Below the pieces are notes generated by a model. It saw nothing but the letters and a program-made list of their open reading frames with translations. It did no database searches and had not been told where the DNA came from. The position numbers and the translations under genes are program-made. A stretch of 64,000 nt of DNA from Cordylochernes scorpioides (taxonomy: Eukaryota; Arthropoda; Arachnida; Pseudoscorpiones; Chernetidae), in contig CP092863.1 in NCBI GenBank assembly GCA_030710605.1, forward strand, positions 144,166,478 to 144,230,477. The letters run 5' to 3'. Shown here one piece after another: positions 12,501-23,905 of this stretch; the stretch's first letter is position 1, and every line of letters begins with the position of its first letter.

Positions 12501-12647
12501 TAGCGCCTTCCTCTCTATAGCGCCCGATTTTAAATACGTAGTACGATGCGATTTACATTAAAAGTGACCTGTCTAAAGCACCCCCTCTCTATAGCACACT
12601 ATTTTGGTGCGACCCAAGAGGGGGCGCTATAGACAGGTTTAACCCTG
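9557..12647 (+). repeat. 17-copy tandem array of a 182 bp TIR element
   Basis: The block CGATTTTAAATACGTA occurs 17 times at intervals of about 182 bp. Each unit starts with GTTAAACCTGTCTATAG and ends with its inverse, so whole TIR elements are joined head to tail through a short TATATA linker. The array as a whole begins with CAGTTAAACC and ends with its inverse, flanked by TA. Copies are nearly identical, pointing to recent amplification or homogenisation. A related element with 91 bp internal repeats lies at 45754-46749. The termini resemble those of pogo/Tigger-type elements; this affiliation is inference. Confidence 0.92.
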
Positions 12648-12764
12648 TATATATTATTATTTTTTCAGAAAGAGTAGTTATTTTTATTTATAATTGTTTA
12701 CCACTATCAAATTCTTCTATCATATTTACAATTAGCAAATTTAGAGAGTGTAAAATATTTAATT

Positions 12765-12890
12765 AAAAAAGCATATATTGGATCAAAATATCATTTATTT
12801 TACCAATATTTCAGTTGGCTGAACGTCAACCTTTATCAAGGTGTTATAACATATTTAATGTGTGTCAACAACAAACTCAGCGCCACATAA
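12765..12890 (-). mobile_element. Penelope-like 3' terminal motif
   Basis: Read on the minus strand it has the CTTGATAAAGGTTG stem and the ACTGAAATATTGGTAAAATA block, close to the copy at 58765-59020. Confidence 0.55.
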
Positions 12891-13120
12891 CGTCAAAGGT
12901 ATTACGTTTTTAAAAATATTCTTTTATATTCAATGGGGATAAAAAGATTTTGGTATATATATTTATATTATGGACAAAATAATTTTTGTAAAATATAGGT
13001 GTGAATATTTTTAAAATTAACAATAACGCCTATTTTATATATTAAAATTATTTGTACAATGTTTGAAAGATTTTTCGTATAAAAATAAATAAAAATAACA
13101 ATATTCTATATACAGTTACG

Positions 13121-13447
13121 AGCGTCATTCCTCATCTCCTAATCAACAATCAGTCATCAGTTTTCATCTCTGTCACCGTTTGCTTTTTTTCTGGAATGGC
13201 GCCCTCCTATTGGTTGGCTACGGTCACACCACCTTTGCCCCCCCCCCCCACTCGCCTTTTTTTTTTTTTTTAATGGCGCTCTCCTATTGGTTGGCTACGA
13301 ACACGCCAACTTTGGAAGCCATAGGCTATAGTTATTAACTAACATATGCAATTATTTAAGGCGCCAATTTATAATTGTAACAAATAGTATTTGAATCAAA
13401 ACATTCAATCGGGTAAAACACGGGCGTTGCCCGAGTCATTCGGCTAG
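13121..13447 (+). mobile_element. Helitron-like non-autonomous element
   Basis: The 3' end has a GC hairpin (CGGGCGTTGCCCG) followed by CTAG and then T, as in Helitrons. Inside, a segment of about 70 bp with TCCTATTGGTTGGCTACG, an inverted CCAAT-box sequence, is directly duplicated at about 13207 and 13277. The 5' end shares CTGTCACCGTTTGCTTT with the elements at 36604, 52743 and 55229 that carry a tRNA-Gly-like sequence; this copy lacks the tRNA. Confidence 0.6.
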
Positions 13448-14120
13448 TATATATATAAAAGAAATGTTAAACTAAAATATATATTTTATTTTAGTTATTA
13501 CAAAATATATAAAATTGTAACTTTTAGTAAGAAATGTGCATTCTATTTGTAGCTTTTATCCACAAATATTTAATAACTATTGTTTCATATATTTGACAAA
13601 TTTAATAAGTAACTAGATTTTTGTATTAATGTCGCTTCACTTAGTATGATTAATAATTCATTTTAATAGTAATTATCCAACTTTTATATATACCCATCTC
13701 TATTAATTAATTTTAAAACTAATTAATAAACTGTGTTCATATACCAAATAATTAAAAACTAATTAAGAAATATTTTAATAAATTATTCTTTGTGGGACAA
13801 TCGATAGTATTTCATTTATTACAGGAAAATGAATCCGTTTATAGAAGTGGTTTATTCAATTAAGAATAGCTACTTTTTGTAAAGTAGAGACAAGTATATC
13901 TAACTAATTAATTTATTAATTAATAGTTAATTAACAATATTATAACACATTGACACAATTTAAGTTTGAATTCAAAGTAGCTTAACCTGATTTGATACTC
14001 AGTAAACTAAATGATTCCATGGATAAAAGTAAATATTTTTATTTTTTTAACTTTTTGGTTTATTAATCCACCTTTTTCAGTATAACTCGATAAAAAAACA
14101 AAGTACAGAATCATTTGAAA
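13448..14120. other. AT-rich sequence, nothing recognised
   Basis: No gene, tandem array or clear inverted repeat was seen here. Confidence 0.5.
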
Positions 14121-14922
14121 TACACTCATGGACAAAACATATGGTAGTTGTACCTATTAGCATGTATATTAGTATTCAGACAATAACTCTGAAAGATATT
14201 ACAGTGACCTTTATTGAAGACATACGAGATAACCAAGTGTGTATACACCCATGGACAAAACTTAAGGAAGTTGTACCTTTTAACGTGTATATCGGGATTC
14301 AGACAATAACTCTGAAAAGATATTACAGTGACCTTTATTGAAGACATACGAGATAACCAATATACACTCATGGACAAAACTTAAGGAAGTTGTACCTTTT
14401 AGCATGTATATCGGGATTCAGACAATAACTCTGAAAATATATTACAGTGACCTTTATTGAAGACATACGAGATAACCAATATACACTCATGGACAAAACT
14501 TAAGGAAGTTGTACCTTTTAGCAGGTATATCGGGATTCAGACAATAACTCTGAAATATATTACAGTGACCTTTATTGAAGACACACGAGATAACGAATAT
14601 ACACTCATAGACAAAACTTAAGGAAGTTGTACCTTTTAGCATGTATATCGGGATTCAGACAATAACTCTGAAAGATATTACAGTGACCTTTATTGAAGAC
14701 ACACGAGATAACCAAGTGTGTATACACTCATGGACAAAACTAAAGGAAGTTGTACATTATCAGCATGTATATCGGGATTCAGACAATAACTCTGAAATAT
14801 ATTACAGTGACCTTTATTGAAGACACGAGGTGTGTGTATACAAAATTGTTACGTCTCTTTGAAAAAAAAAAGACGACTAAGCGGTATCAAAAATGTCTAC
14901 TCTATTAAGCTTTGTCCATGTA
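14121..14922 (+). mobile_element. TIR element with 118-123 bp internal tandem repeats
   Basis: TACACTCATGGACAAAAC begins units at 14121, 14244, 14363, 14482, 14600 and 14723. A unique tail follows (AAGACGACTAAGCGGTATC) and then an inverted terminal sequence ending TTTGTCCATGTA. The same plan occurs at 48149-48822, so the array is internal to a transposable element and not a free satellite. Confidence 0.8.
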
Positions 14923-15357
14923 TATAACTCTTCGTAATAAAATATTTATATTTTGAACGTTTCAGCGTATTAATCCATCTTCGTCAGCCTTAACTTGATA
15001 AAATGTAAGGGTTATATAAATGCTCGAACCTTTTGAAGCAAACTTTAAAATATAAGGTGGAAAATAAGAAGCTTCAAATAAATTTCAAAAGTAAAAAAGT
15101 GTATTTTGAGCTGAAAATAATACATTTTAGTAAGATAAAAGAGTTCTACGTTGAATAGAAATATTATAGAATCTGACCATAGTATTCTTAAGTTTCAAAG
15201 CCAAGAACAAACCTTCAAATACAGATTACATCAGCAGAAGGTATATGTAATAATCATAGCAATATGGTAGATTATATAAGCAAAATCGATTTAAAGATTC
15301 TGATAGGCGAAGCCTTCCCACTTCATTTGAAAATTCGTTTCATTATTATTCCTAGTA

Positions 15358-15640
15358 CACTGGTACAGGCCATGATTATCATGGTGGGTAGTTAGCGACT
15401 GCTTTTACTGTAAGTGCACCACATGTATACACATGTGAAAAGCAGTTCGACTTTTGCACTTAAAAATGTGCCAGAGCCCTGTTTGGTTACTTGCACTCGC
15501 TGGTGGGGGTTGGACATTTGCAATAATCGGGGGCCATTGGAGCATTTTTCAATTAGAAAAAAAGTTTTCAATACGGGATTTGATCCCGGGTCTTAGTGGT
15601 CGACAACCAACGGTTTAGGGAATCCTTCCACCGATCCCTA
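15358..15640 (-). mobile_element. tRNA-derived SINE, family 1
   Basis: A minus-strand copy of a SINE of about 300 bp. The head contains a B box (GGGATCAAATCCC here) and the tail contains CCATGATAATCATGG. A further head fragment lies at 15688-15765. Related copies are at 17812, 21770, 22215, 34433 and 49490. Confidence 0.75.
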
Positions 15641-15794
15641 AATTCGTTTCATAAATTGTAGAAATGAGCCATTGCATATTATATTTTACAGAAAAAAAGG
15701 TTTTCAATGCGGAATTCGAACCCTGATCGTAGCTGTTGAAATTAGACAGTTAATATCATTCCATTACCAACGCCTGTAAAATAAATTATGATTA

Positions 15795-16360
15795 TGATAT
15801 ATGATGCACTAGCGCGCCATCTGTTATTAAAATTCGAAACTATTTTAAAGGCGTATGATTCTTTTAAAAAATTAAACAATTTCTACTGCCCTTACTGCAA
15901 TGGAAAAATTAAAGGGAGGGCCTGGCTCATCAGTGTTGAACCCTCCCAGCGGTTTCGCCAGTTTAATCTACCATATCGCTTTTATATTGCATTTTTGGAG
16001 AGAGAGAAATTACCCTCGTCCGCTGTAAGTCCCTGGGGGACTTTTTAGAACAAAAACGACTGGACGACACATGCAAACGGCCCGCAGCTTCAGGAAGGGC
16101 GCGCCGCTTTCGAGGGAACCAAGGCAGCACCAAGTACAACTAAAGCTCCCTAGGCTTCAAAAATAGGGGATCATCAGAGATCAAGAGTCTGGCTTTTATC
16201 TTTAGCGAGCTCCCGTTGGAACTATTGAATTTTTGGAACTTCCTTTATAGTGATACTGTTGGTAGACTCTTGGAATGGGTATTTTAGATGAACTATGGAC
16301 ATAAGCTTTGAGGACAGTAGAATTACATACATTTATAAATATATAATATGCTTCGACAAT
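15795..16360 (+). mobile_element. Family P retroposon-like repeat, long copy
   Basis: It starts with GCACTAGCGCGCCATCTG, continues through TTTCTACTGCCCTTACTGCA and a GGGAGGG...CCCTCCC stem-loop, then a 3' part with GGGTATTTTAGATGAACTATG. The insertion at 23121-23407 shares the 3' part and has target-site duplications. A small fragment lies at 16408-16456. The 86-codon frame here is not conserved in other copies. Confidence 0.65.
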
Positions 16361-16570
16361 CGCTCTTCCGCAAATATCAAATTGTGTCTTTTATTAGAAA
16401 ATTTATAATATGATGCACTAGCGCGCCATCTGTTATTAAAATTCGAAACTATTTTAATTTTTAATATTTAATATGTATATAGTATGACCTAGTTTAACAT
16501 TGCTAAAACGTTGCCAACAACTCTATATCAATCTAAATATAAAACTACCCAATAGTCTTTCAACTATAAA

Positions 16571-16760
16571 CCTACTTCTATCTGACGAGGACCAACAGCC
16601 CGAAACGCGTAAGTAGTTAGCTTTCTTTGATTAATCAAGAATGAATATTTGGTTAATTCTGGAATAATTAAAATCAACGAATAGTTTATATTTATTCCGA
16701 TAGATGGCGCAAGCCATCAGCAATCTTCAGTTGCAAGATAAGGAGATGCCTTTTTTTCTT
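16571..16760 (+). mobile_element. Half foldback unit with a degenerate hammerhead motif
   Basis: CTGACGA at 16582-16588, a short stem II with one mismatch, GAAAC and a GCGTA follow the hammerhead order. Stem I does not abut the core cleanly. Downstream it continues into TTGATTAATCAAG, the GATGGCGCAAGCC block and a GGAGATGCC end shared with 9171-9415 and 47085-47400. Confidence 0.6.
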
Positions 16761-16981
16761 AAAAACATACTAGTTATATTGACGTATTTAATATAGACAA
16801 ATCACTTTTGCCTAAAGTCCCTAATATATGGTTATAGTTTCATAAACAAATCGGAAAATGCATCATATTAAAAGAAAATTAGAAACGGGAGTAAACTTTT
16901 AAAACCTCCAATTCAATTCAGTAGCTTAGAATGATTGCCCTTACAACTGGCACAAATGTTTTCTCAAATTATTTAGCATTA

Positions 16982-17803
16982 CAGTGGTACCTCGAGATAC
17001 GAGCGCCCCAACATACGAGTTTTTCGAGATACGAGCCGACGAGCAAGTGATTTTTTGCTTTTAGTTACGAGCGAAATTCGAGATACGAGTTCGGTCGGTT
17101 CGGTAGTAACACGCAGTCGCGCCATCATGATCAGTTAGCAGCGTGCTTCCGCTGTGATAAGTTGTGTTTTGTGTTGCGTTTACATTTACAGTTTTAGTTC
17201 ATTTATTTTTATAACCATGGATCGGAAGAAAGTTTGTAAAAAGTCAAGTGCTAAGAAAAAGATGATGAGTATTGAATTAAAACGTGAAATAATAGAAAAA
17301 CATGAGCAAGGTGTTCGAGTTGTTGACTTGTCGAGGCAGTATGGCCGTAGTACGTCCATGATATGTTCTGTGCTTAAACGGAAGGAGTCGATAAATAGTG
17401 TAACGCCGGCTAAGGGCCTTACGATGGTTACATTGGTTTTGAGGAGTCAGAGGAGGAGGTTATTTCTACAAGTGAGATAAAGGAGATCTTAGGAATGTGG
17501 GAGAGAGTTTCACAGTTCGTGGAAAAAAAAACACCCAGAAAAAGTTGCAACAGGTCGTGCATCTGATCTTTTAAATGACACTTGCCTAACTTATTTCCGG
17601 AACATTCTGAGAGGGATGAAGAAACAAACCTCCTTGGACATGTTTTTTTCTAAACGGCCTACAGGTGAAAGCGAAAAAAAAAAAAGAACGGATTAATGGT
17701 AGTTCAATTGTTTTGTATGGGGAAATTTGCTTCGAGATACGAGTAATTCAAGATACGAGCAAGGTTGCGGAACGAATTAAACTCGTATGTCGAGGTACCA
17801 CTG
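16982..17803 (+). mobile_element. Internally deleted Tigger (pogo-type) DNA transposon
   Basis: The 5' terminus CAGTGGTACCTCGAGATACG is matched by an inverted 3' terminus containing CTCGTATGTCGAGG, with TA on both sides (16980-16981 and 17804-17805). At 822 bp it is far shorter than an intact Tigger; the middle of the transposase is missing. Confidence 0.9.
17217..17680 (+). pseudogene. Tigger transposase remnant: N-terminal HTH fused to C-terminal tail
   Basis: From the ATG at 17217 about 66 residues form a CENP-B/psq-type helix-turn-helix region (LKREIIEKHEQGVRVVDLSR, then a short YGRSTSMI segment), which would bind the terminal repeats. After about 17420 the frame shifts into the C-terminal part, recognisable as an acidic stretch and, after another one-base slip in the A run near 17522, RASDLLNDTCLTYFR. 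The catalytic DDE core is absent, so the product cannot transpose. The gene is dead, although its ends could still be used by an active Tigger. Confidence 0.8.
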
Positions 17804-17811
17804 TATATTGT

Positions 17812-18112
17812 AGCAAGGGGGTCGGTGGAAGAGTCGTCTAAACCTTTTGGTTTTCGACCGCTACAACCAGGGTTCGATTCCCGCATTGGGCACTTTTTTT
17901 CTGTTTAAAAAAATGCTCCAATGGCCCCCGATTCTTGCGAATGTCCAACCCCACCAGCGAGTGTAAGTAACTAAATGGGGCTCTGGCACATTTGCAAGTG
18001 CAAAGTCGAACTGCTTTTTACATATGTAGACATGTGATGCATTTACAGTAAAAGCAGTTGCCTACTTCTACCCACCATGATTATCATGGCCTGTACCACC
18101 TGTACTAGAGAT
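17812..18112 (+). mobile_element. tRNA-derived SINE, family 1
   Basis: The B box GGTTCGATTCCCGC is well kept near 17870. The body includes TGGCACATTTGCAAGTGC and the tail ends CATGATTATCATGGCCTG. It starts a few bases after the Tigger 3' end. Confidence 0.8.
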
Positions 18113-18162
18113 AAACAAAAACACTTAGATAAAGAATTCTTCCTGAATTGAAATTATATGAA

Positions 18163-18377
18163 AAAAACATGGTGAAGGAAGACGAGTTTCTTTTATTGAT
18201 GCATAGGTGCAAGCTTTCGGGTAAAAAACCCTTCAACAGGCGAGCAATGAAGTGCGACTTATTTGTACCATAGTTCTTATAAGTCGCACTTCATTGCTCG
18301 CCTGTTGAAGGGTTTTTACCCGAAAGCTTGCACCTATGCATCAATAAAAGAAACTCGTCTTCCTTCACCATGTTTTT
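18163..18377. mobile_element. Near-perfect palindrome, arms about 100 bp
   Basis: Arms 18163-18262 and 18279-18377 differ by about one base of indel and surround a 16-base spacer. Each arm carries, in the outward orientation, CCTGTTGAAGGG, a T-rich loop, then ACCCGAAAGCTTGC, and ends at TCCTTCACCATG. This stem-plus-GAAAG layout resembles Penelope-type terminal motifs, so it may be an inverted pair of retroposon ends. Confidence 0.88.
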
Positions 18378-19698
18378 TCGTATAAAAAAACTTAGGATTG
18401 TCGCAATGAACGTTTTTTTCGCTCTTCCTTTCTATATGCCAATAATTTATCAACTTAAATTTTAAAAAATTATAACACACAATAATAAAATAATAATGAT
18501 TAATTTTAATGACTATATTGTATTTAAGACCGATAAATTCTTTTGACTTTGTCAAAAATAACGAATATATTATATAAACCTTTATTGATCTTTCAATATA
18601 ATCTTTATTCGAAATATTTTCCATATTTGCATATTGCAAAAAAAAAAGTAATGATCAGATCATTAATCATTTTAAAAATCTTAACAGAAGAATGATCACC
18701 ACAATATTCAATTCTATATAAACAAAAAGAAATAATAAACGAAAGAAAAAATAGCCAATTTAAATAAATATTTCATTTGGCATAAATACCTAATAAACAG
18801 TCGTTTCATTCTCTAAAAAAACGACAATATTTAAATTACCAAAAGAATATTGAATATTTTGACAGACGAATAGGAAACAGAGATAGTTGAAAATAAGGAT
18901 AGGCTGTTAGAAAAGAGAAGGGTGCATTTTTCATTTCTTTTGGGTCAGGCTAAAAAAAAAATAAAAAAAGAAAAGGATTAAATGGCACCAGACCTTTAAT
19001 CTCAAGGGACTATTTTACATAATGCATCGAAGGCGGGGGTGAGCAAAGGGGGTGGCAAGACAATGCAGACGAACTTCTTTATTGGAAGGTCGTTTCCATG
19101 GAGATTGCTTTCTTCTGCCGTGATTTGATCGTCAGGTGGTTTAATTGCCTGCCAATCAACTTCGTTGAAATAGAATGCAGACGAAAAAAAAAAATTCTGT
19201 TCCTTCACCATCCATTTTTTTTCATTTTATTTTAAAGTTCAAGCTTTTTTATATATATTTTAAAGAATAAAAAATATATAGCCGATTTTTTTATAATATT
19301 ATTTCTATACAATTCAATGTTTCTATTAAAATTTGTTTTGGAAATACGTTATTATTTTTTGAAAAAAAGGAAACAATATATTTTTGGAGTATTTAAAAGT
19401 ATTTTTTAAAATATTAAATTTTTAAGGATTTGACTCACAATTATATTTATTTTTAAAATTTATATTTTCAAAATATAAATATTAGATAGAATATTTCTAA
19501 TAAATATATGATTTTAAAATAAGAGGCATTTAAAATACAATTTCAAGAGTTTTTTTGGAAACAATTTTTGAAAAAGGAATTTGTCAATTCACAATGATAC
19601 GTCTATTAAGGTGATTTTAGTCAAAACTATATATTTTAAAATGCTTTTCTTACAAATACATTATACTGGCAATAGTTCATTTAATGCTTTTGATAACA
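18378..19698. other. AT-rich region with one GC-richer island
   Basis: Nothing is recognised apart from about 19000-19215, which is richer in G+C than its flanks and has a 69-codon minus-strand frame (19002-19211) with no familiar motif. It could be an exon or old transposon fragment; I cannot decide. Confidence 0.35.
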
Positions 19699-20049
19699 TC
19701 TATATATATAAAAATAAATGTTTGTATGTTTGTTTGTTTGTATGTCCGGTATACAAATTCGCAGTAGTTCACTAATTCAAACCAAAATTTCCATACATAG
19801 GTAAACAAATACGCGGAAGACGATAGGCTATTTTAAAATATATAAATCAATTATTAAAACTATATATTCAAATTATTCTACTTAGCTCACGAACAGCGCC
19901 CTCTATCAAAGATTAAATTATGCTGATGCAAACAAATAGATAATGCTAATAACAAACAATTATAAGAAAAAATCTTATCTAAATATATATCACTCGGGAA
20001 GATATGCACACGGGTCAATCCCGGGGCGAAGCCCGGGTCACCCGTCTAG
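19699..20049 (+). mobile_element. Non-autonomous Helitron, 351 bp
   Basis: It begins with TC after an A (TCTATATATATAAAAATAAA, then TGTTTG repeats) and ends with a hairpin CCCGGG...CCCGGG, CACCCGT and CTAG before a T. This is the A-TC...CTAG-T arrangement of Helitrons. It has no coding sequence. Confidence 0.85.
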
Positions 20050-20144
20050 TTATGAATAAAATTGCATTTGCTAATCGTATTTTTCCATTTGAATTATCTA
20101 TGATTATGGGAGAAAAGTATATTTTGATTACACAAATGAAATTT

Positions 20145-20345
20145 GTAGATGGTTTGCGCCATCTGTCGGAATAAATATTAATTAAAAGTTGTTTGTAGAT
20201 GAAGAAACACAAGTCGTGAAGAAGAGCTTATTTTATAAGAGGATAATCGTACAAGCTTTCGACAAGATGTCTTTCTAAGAGTACAAGGGTGTCTTGCTTG
20301 AAGGCTTGTAGATCGTCTTCTTAAAGAAGCTCTTATCTCTGATTT
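20145..20345. repeat. Diverged foldback remnant
   Basis: GTTTGCGCCATCTGTCGG links it to 9171-9415. The flanks AAGAGCTTATTTTATAAGAG and the later CTTAAAGAAGCTCTTA are imperfect inverse copies. Confidence 0.45.
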
Positions 20346-20464
20346 TTGTTTCTTTTTCTATATCGAATTGAGAGCTCATTGTTGTCTTAGTCATTTGCGT
20401 CTTAATAAAATAACATGAGAATTCGAAACTATTATAGACGCGTACTTTACCTGACTAATACAAA

Positions 20465-20905
20465 ACAACAACAAACAACAACAAAAAGTCTTTATTTAGG
20501 GTCACTGACCCTATACAGGATTCACCAGAGGTATGCATAAGAACAAAGCAGTGAGACAAAGGAAACAACTATATAGACAGAAGAAAAAGAAAAAAAAATA
20601 AGAAAGAGAAAGAGGGAAGCACGAAAAACAACACAAAAAGAGTAGCAGTAAGAAAGTGAGGAGTGAATGTCACTTGGCCTTCTTCTGAGATATGGACTTG
20701 TGGAAACCATATAACGCCGTAGCAATATACTTATTCTGGGTCATATTGTCAATTATTGATGGAAGTGAAACATAGAGTTGCCCTGTTTTGAGCATAAGGG
20801 TTCTTCTTTCTTCTTTCAGAGCATAGCAATCAAAAATATAGTGAGTGATACCATTTTTTAGTTTTGAATTACAGAAGGTACAAATCGGGTCCTCACCGCA
20901 GAGCA
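20465..20905 (-). mobile_element. 5'-truncated LINE with 13 bp target-site duplication
   Basis: The minus strand encodes a C-terminal zinc cluster (CTFCNSKLKNGITHYIFDC) followed by a 3' UTR and a TTG-rich tail. TGACTAATACAAA flanks it on both sides (20452-20464 and 20906-20918), so both ends of the insertion are fixed. The coding part (to 20670) is only about 75 residues. Confidence 0.8.
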
Positions 20906-21169
20906 TGACTAATACAAACAAGTTGCTTACAATAAAGACCAATACATTAAGTTTAATAGATTCTGCAGGATGTATATTTCAAGGTTAAAGTGTTAACTGT
21001 ACATATTTCAAGCTACTATTTCTAATTGCTATATGCAAAATTTGACATCGAACGTGTAATTTTCATGATTCCTAATGTTCAATTGTGTTAATTGTATATA
21101 ATTTAATATATACAAGTAATTATCCTAATTGTGGATATGGCGTGTCTCTCCCAACTGTTAAATAAATAA

Positions 21170-21380
21170 AATAGATGCGTATGATTTTTTTTTCTTTTAA
21201 AAATAAAACAATTATCTACTGCCCTTACTGCAATGGAAAAATTAATAGGAGGACCTGGCTCATAAGAGGTAAACCCTCCCATCAAATTTTCATTGCGCTA
21301 AGGGCAGTAGAAAATTATTTATTTTTTAAAAGAATCATATGCGTCTATAATAGTTTCGAATTTTCATAACAGATGGCGCG
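21170..21380. mobile_element. Family P foldback copy
   Basis: Two inverted halves each contain the ACTGCCCTTACTGC-type block, a GCGTATGATT or matching segment, and an AATTCGAAACTAT-type segment. The outer right end reads ACAGATGGCGCGCTAATG. Confidence 0.8.
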
Positions 21381-21769
21381 CTAATGTAAATTATTTGTAG
21401 TATTTTTCTTACAGAAATGTTTTTTGTGAGAACATTCAATCAGTAATATTAAAACATTGATTGAACGGTGATAAAAAAACCTTCCTTAGATTTCTTTAGT
21501 TTAATTAACCAATTATATTTAAATTACTAACTATCATTACATTATGAATAGTAGAAAATTATATTTTAAAATGAAACATAAGCTTCAATATAATTTTAAA
21601 AATCCACTTAAGTTTTGTTCGTGGGTATTAAAAAAAGATAATTGCGCTAAATATGTTCAAAATTTAATTATAAACTAAGTATTCTGCCTTATGTAATATC
21701 TGCTTAACTCTATATATAGTGAAAGATCACAAAATATTTCCAATTATCATAACTTTTATTGGGGGGGGG

Positions 21770-22065
21770 GGGGTTGTTGGAAGGATGGTCTAAACCGTTG
21801 GTTTTCGACCGCTACGACCCGGGTTCGATTCCCGCATTGGACACTTTTTTCTGATAAAAAAAAAATGCTACAATGACCCCCGATTCTTGCAAAAGTCCAA
21901 ACCAGCCAGCGAGTGCAAGTAACAAAACGGGGCTCTGGCACATTTGTAAGTGCAAAGTCGAACTGCTTTTCACATGTGTAGATATGTGGTGCACTTACAG
22001 TGAAAGCAGTCGCCTACTTTCACCCACCATGATTATCATGGCCTGTACCACGTGTACTAGGAATA
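21770..22065 (+). mobile_element. tRNA-derived SINE, family 1
   Basis: One of the better-kept copies: an A-box-like TGGTCTAAACCG, B box GGGTTCGATTCCC, and the tail CACCATGATTATCATGGCC. It follows a run of G, unusual in this AT-rich DNA. Confidence 0.8.
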
Positions 22066-22214
22066 AGCAAAAATAAAATAACTTGTATTGAATCGATAAA
22101 GGGAAAGGAAAGTTGACGACCGAAGATTTGACTAGGTCCCATTGGCTTTCATCCACAGCTTGGGGGGGATTCTTTGCCTATGGTGACATAACACGGGGAT
22201 TCGGTGTACGAATG

Positions 22215-22500
22215 ATTTAAACCGTTGGTTTTGGACCGCTACCACCTGGGATAGAATCCCACGCGCGCATATTGGGCACTTTTTACTAATTAAAAAACTG
22301 ATTCAATTGTCTTCGATTCTTGTAAAAGTTCAACTCCCAAAAGCAAGTGAAAGTAACTAAACGAGGCTCTGGAACACTTCAAAGTAGAAAAGTCGAACTG
22401 CTTCCCTTTGTAGACATGTGGTGCACTTACAGTAAAAGCAGCTGCCAATTACTAGCCGACATGATTATCATGGTCTGTACCACTTGTACTAGGGATAATA
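22215..22500 (+). mobile_element. Diverged SINE, family 1
   Basis: It has the order of the family-1 SINE but many substitutions, including a changed B box (GGGATAGAATCCC). Only about 150 bp separate it from the previous copy. Confidence 0.65.
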
Positions 22501-22899
22501 ACAATAAAAGGTCACCTTACGTCTATGAAAAGTGACGTTTGATTAGATGATGCATTCTCTTTCTAAGTTCTTTGTCGTGGCTTTATTTATAGACTTCAAA
22601 AAAGACCTTACCGAACGATTCGTTCAATTTGACAAATCTTAATTAGAATAAATGGAATCGAATATGATTAAATGATATATACTTTATACATTGTGCTAAA
22701 TGAATCAATATAATTGCTACAATTTTAATTGTAAAGTAGATTGGGTTTTAATTGGGAACGTAAAGTTTGAAAAGCTAGTGGTTTAATTGAGTGAGGATTG
22801 TAAATTGGAACGGATGGCGGTGACAACAGAGCCTCTGGGGAAATTGCAGGGAACAATTCCTTGAAAGGACAATTCATGTTTATCCCTGATTATTATTAA

Positions 22900-23620
22900 T
22901 GGTTAACTTGTACAATATATTCTTAGTAGCGAATAGAAATTTCTATTGGAAGTTCTTGGGGAATTTGTTTATCACAAATAATATCTTTTTTAATAGAAAT
23001 AAACATATGCCCACATATATATACCCACTCTTCTTCACCGCTAGACAAAAGACAATAAATAATGTCGTAGATCTATATCAATTTGTAAATAGCAGAGAGA
23101 ATTATCATAGATTTAACTATTTTCATCAAAATACAATACTATTTTTGATGCGCATGATTCTTTTTGAAATAAAACAATTTCTACTGCCCTTACTGCAATT
23201 GAAAAATTAATGGGAGGGCCTGGCTCATCAGTGGTGAACCCTCCCAGCGGTTTCGCCAGTTTAATCTACCATACCGCTGTTATATTGCATTTTTGGAACT
23301 TCCTTTTATAGTGATACTGATGCAATACTCTTCGAATGGGTATTTTAGATGAACTATGGAAATAAGCTTTTAGGACAGCAGAATTACATATAATTATAAA
23401 TATATATATATTAACTATTTTTGTAGATATATTTGTGATTATCTTTCTAACCTGAAAGGTTGAGGTTCCTAATATATATTATTGTTTCTCTTTTTTATTT
23501 TTGATTACTTTTTCTTGTATAATATGTGTTTATAACTATTTCTGTTTTTAAAAAATGTAAATCGACGCAATTATTCCTAGCTGGGATATCGCGTTTTTCT
23601 GTGTTGAAATAAATAAATAA
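22900..23620 (+). pseudogene. Second-family R1-like LINE 3' end, interrupted by family P
   Basis: A short frame around 23030-23095 encodes FFTARQKTINNVVDLYQF, matching the remnant at 6938-7015. The 3' UTR resumes at 23408 and ends near 23620 with GTGTTGAAATAAATAAATA. A family P element sits between, at 23121-23407. Confidence 0.7.
23121..23407 (+). mobile_element. Family P insertion with 11 bp target-site duplication
   Basis: TTAACTATTTT occurs on both sides of the insertion and is single in the related LINE sequence, so this copy fixes the ends of a family P unit. It contains the GGGAGGG...CCCTCCC stem-loop with CTGATGAGCCAGG in the loop on the minus strand. Duplications of this length suggest target-primed insertion. 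Confidence 0.75.
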
Positions 23621-23705
23621 ATAGAAATAAATTTATCTCTGGACTGGAGGAAGTTGGGAGCAAGTCGCCGAAACGTCGCTATGTAAATATATGTATATAT
23701 GTAAA

Positions 23706-23905
23706 TATGCTGCACATGGCGTCTGTTCCTCGTGTCAGAGGCGGCCATTTCTTTTGGAGCTAAGTCAGTCTGCCACTGAGTAGTGCTCCCAGTCTTAATG
23801 ACAAAGGCAGACGCATTCTACTTCACCCAGTCATGGTGGTTGTCAAACAGACACCATCAAGGGTCACAACTTGATATCCTAATATGATTGAGTGGAGATA
23901 AAGAA
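23706..23905 (-). repeat. Dispersed repeat, copy 2 (inverted)
   Basis: Inverse copy of 8425-8635. Just upstream, 23640-23690 has a CTGGAGGAAG...CGCCGAAACGTCG pattern of the retroposon-end type. Confidence 0.65.

Noticed and set aside
15788-16048. 86-codon frame with a CPYC motif as a zinc-finger peptide
   Set aside because: The CPYC codons come from the family P block TACTGCCCTTACTGC, which recurs in both orientations and out of frame elsewhere.
23190-23280. Family P CTGATGA plus GAAAC as a hammerhead
   Set aside because: On the minus strand GCCAG and CTGGC adjoin the two boxes and could form stem II, but only about 19 bases separate GAAA from CTGATGA, too few for stems I and III with a cleavage site.
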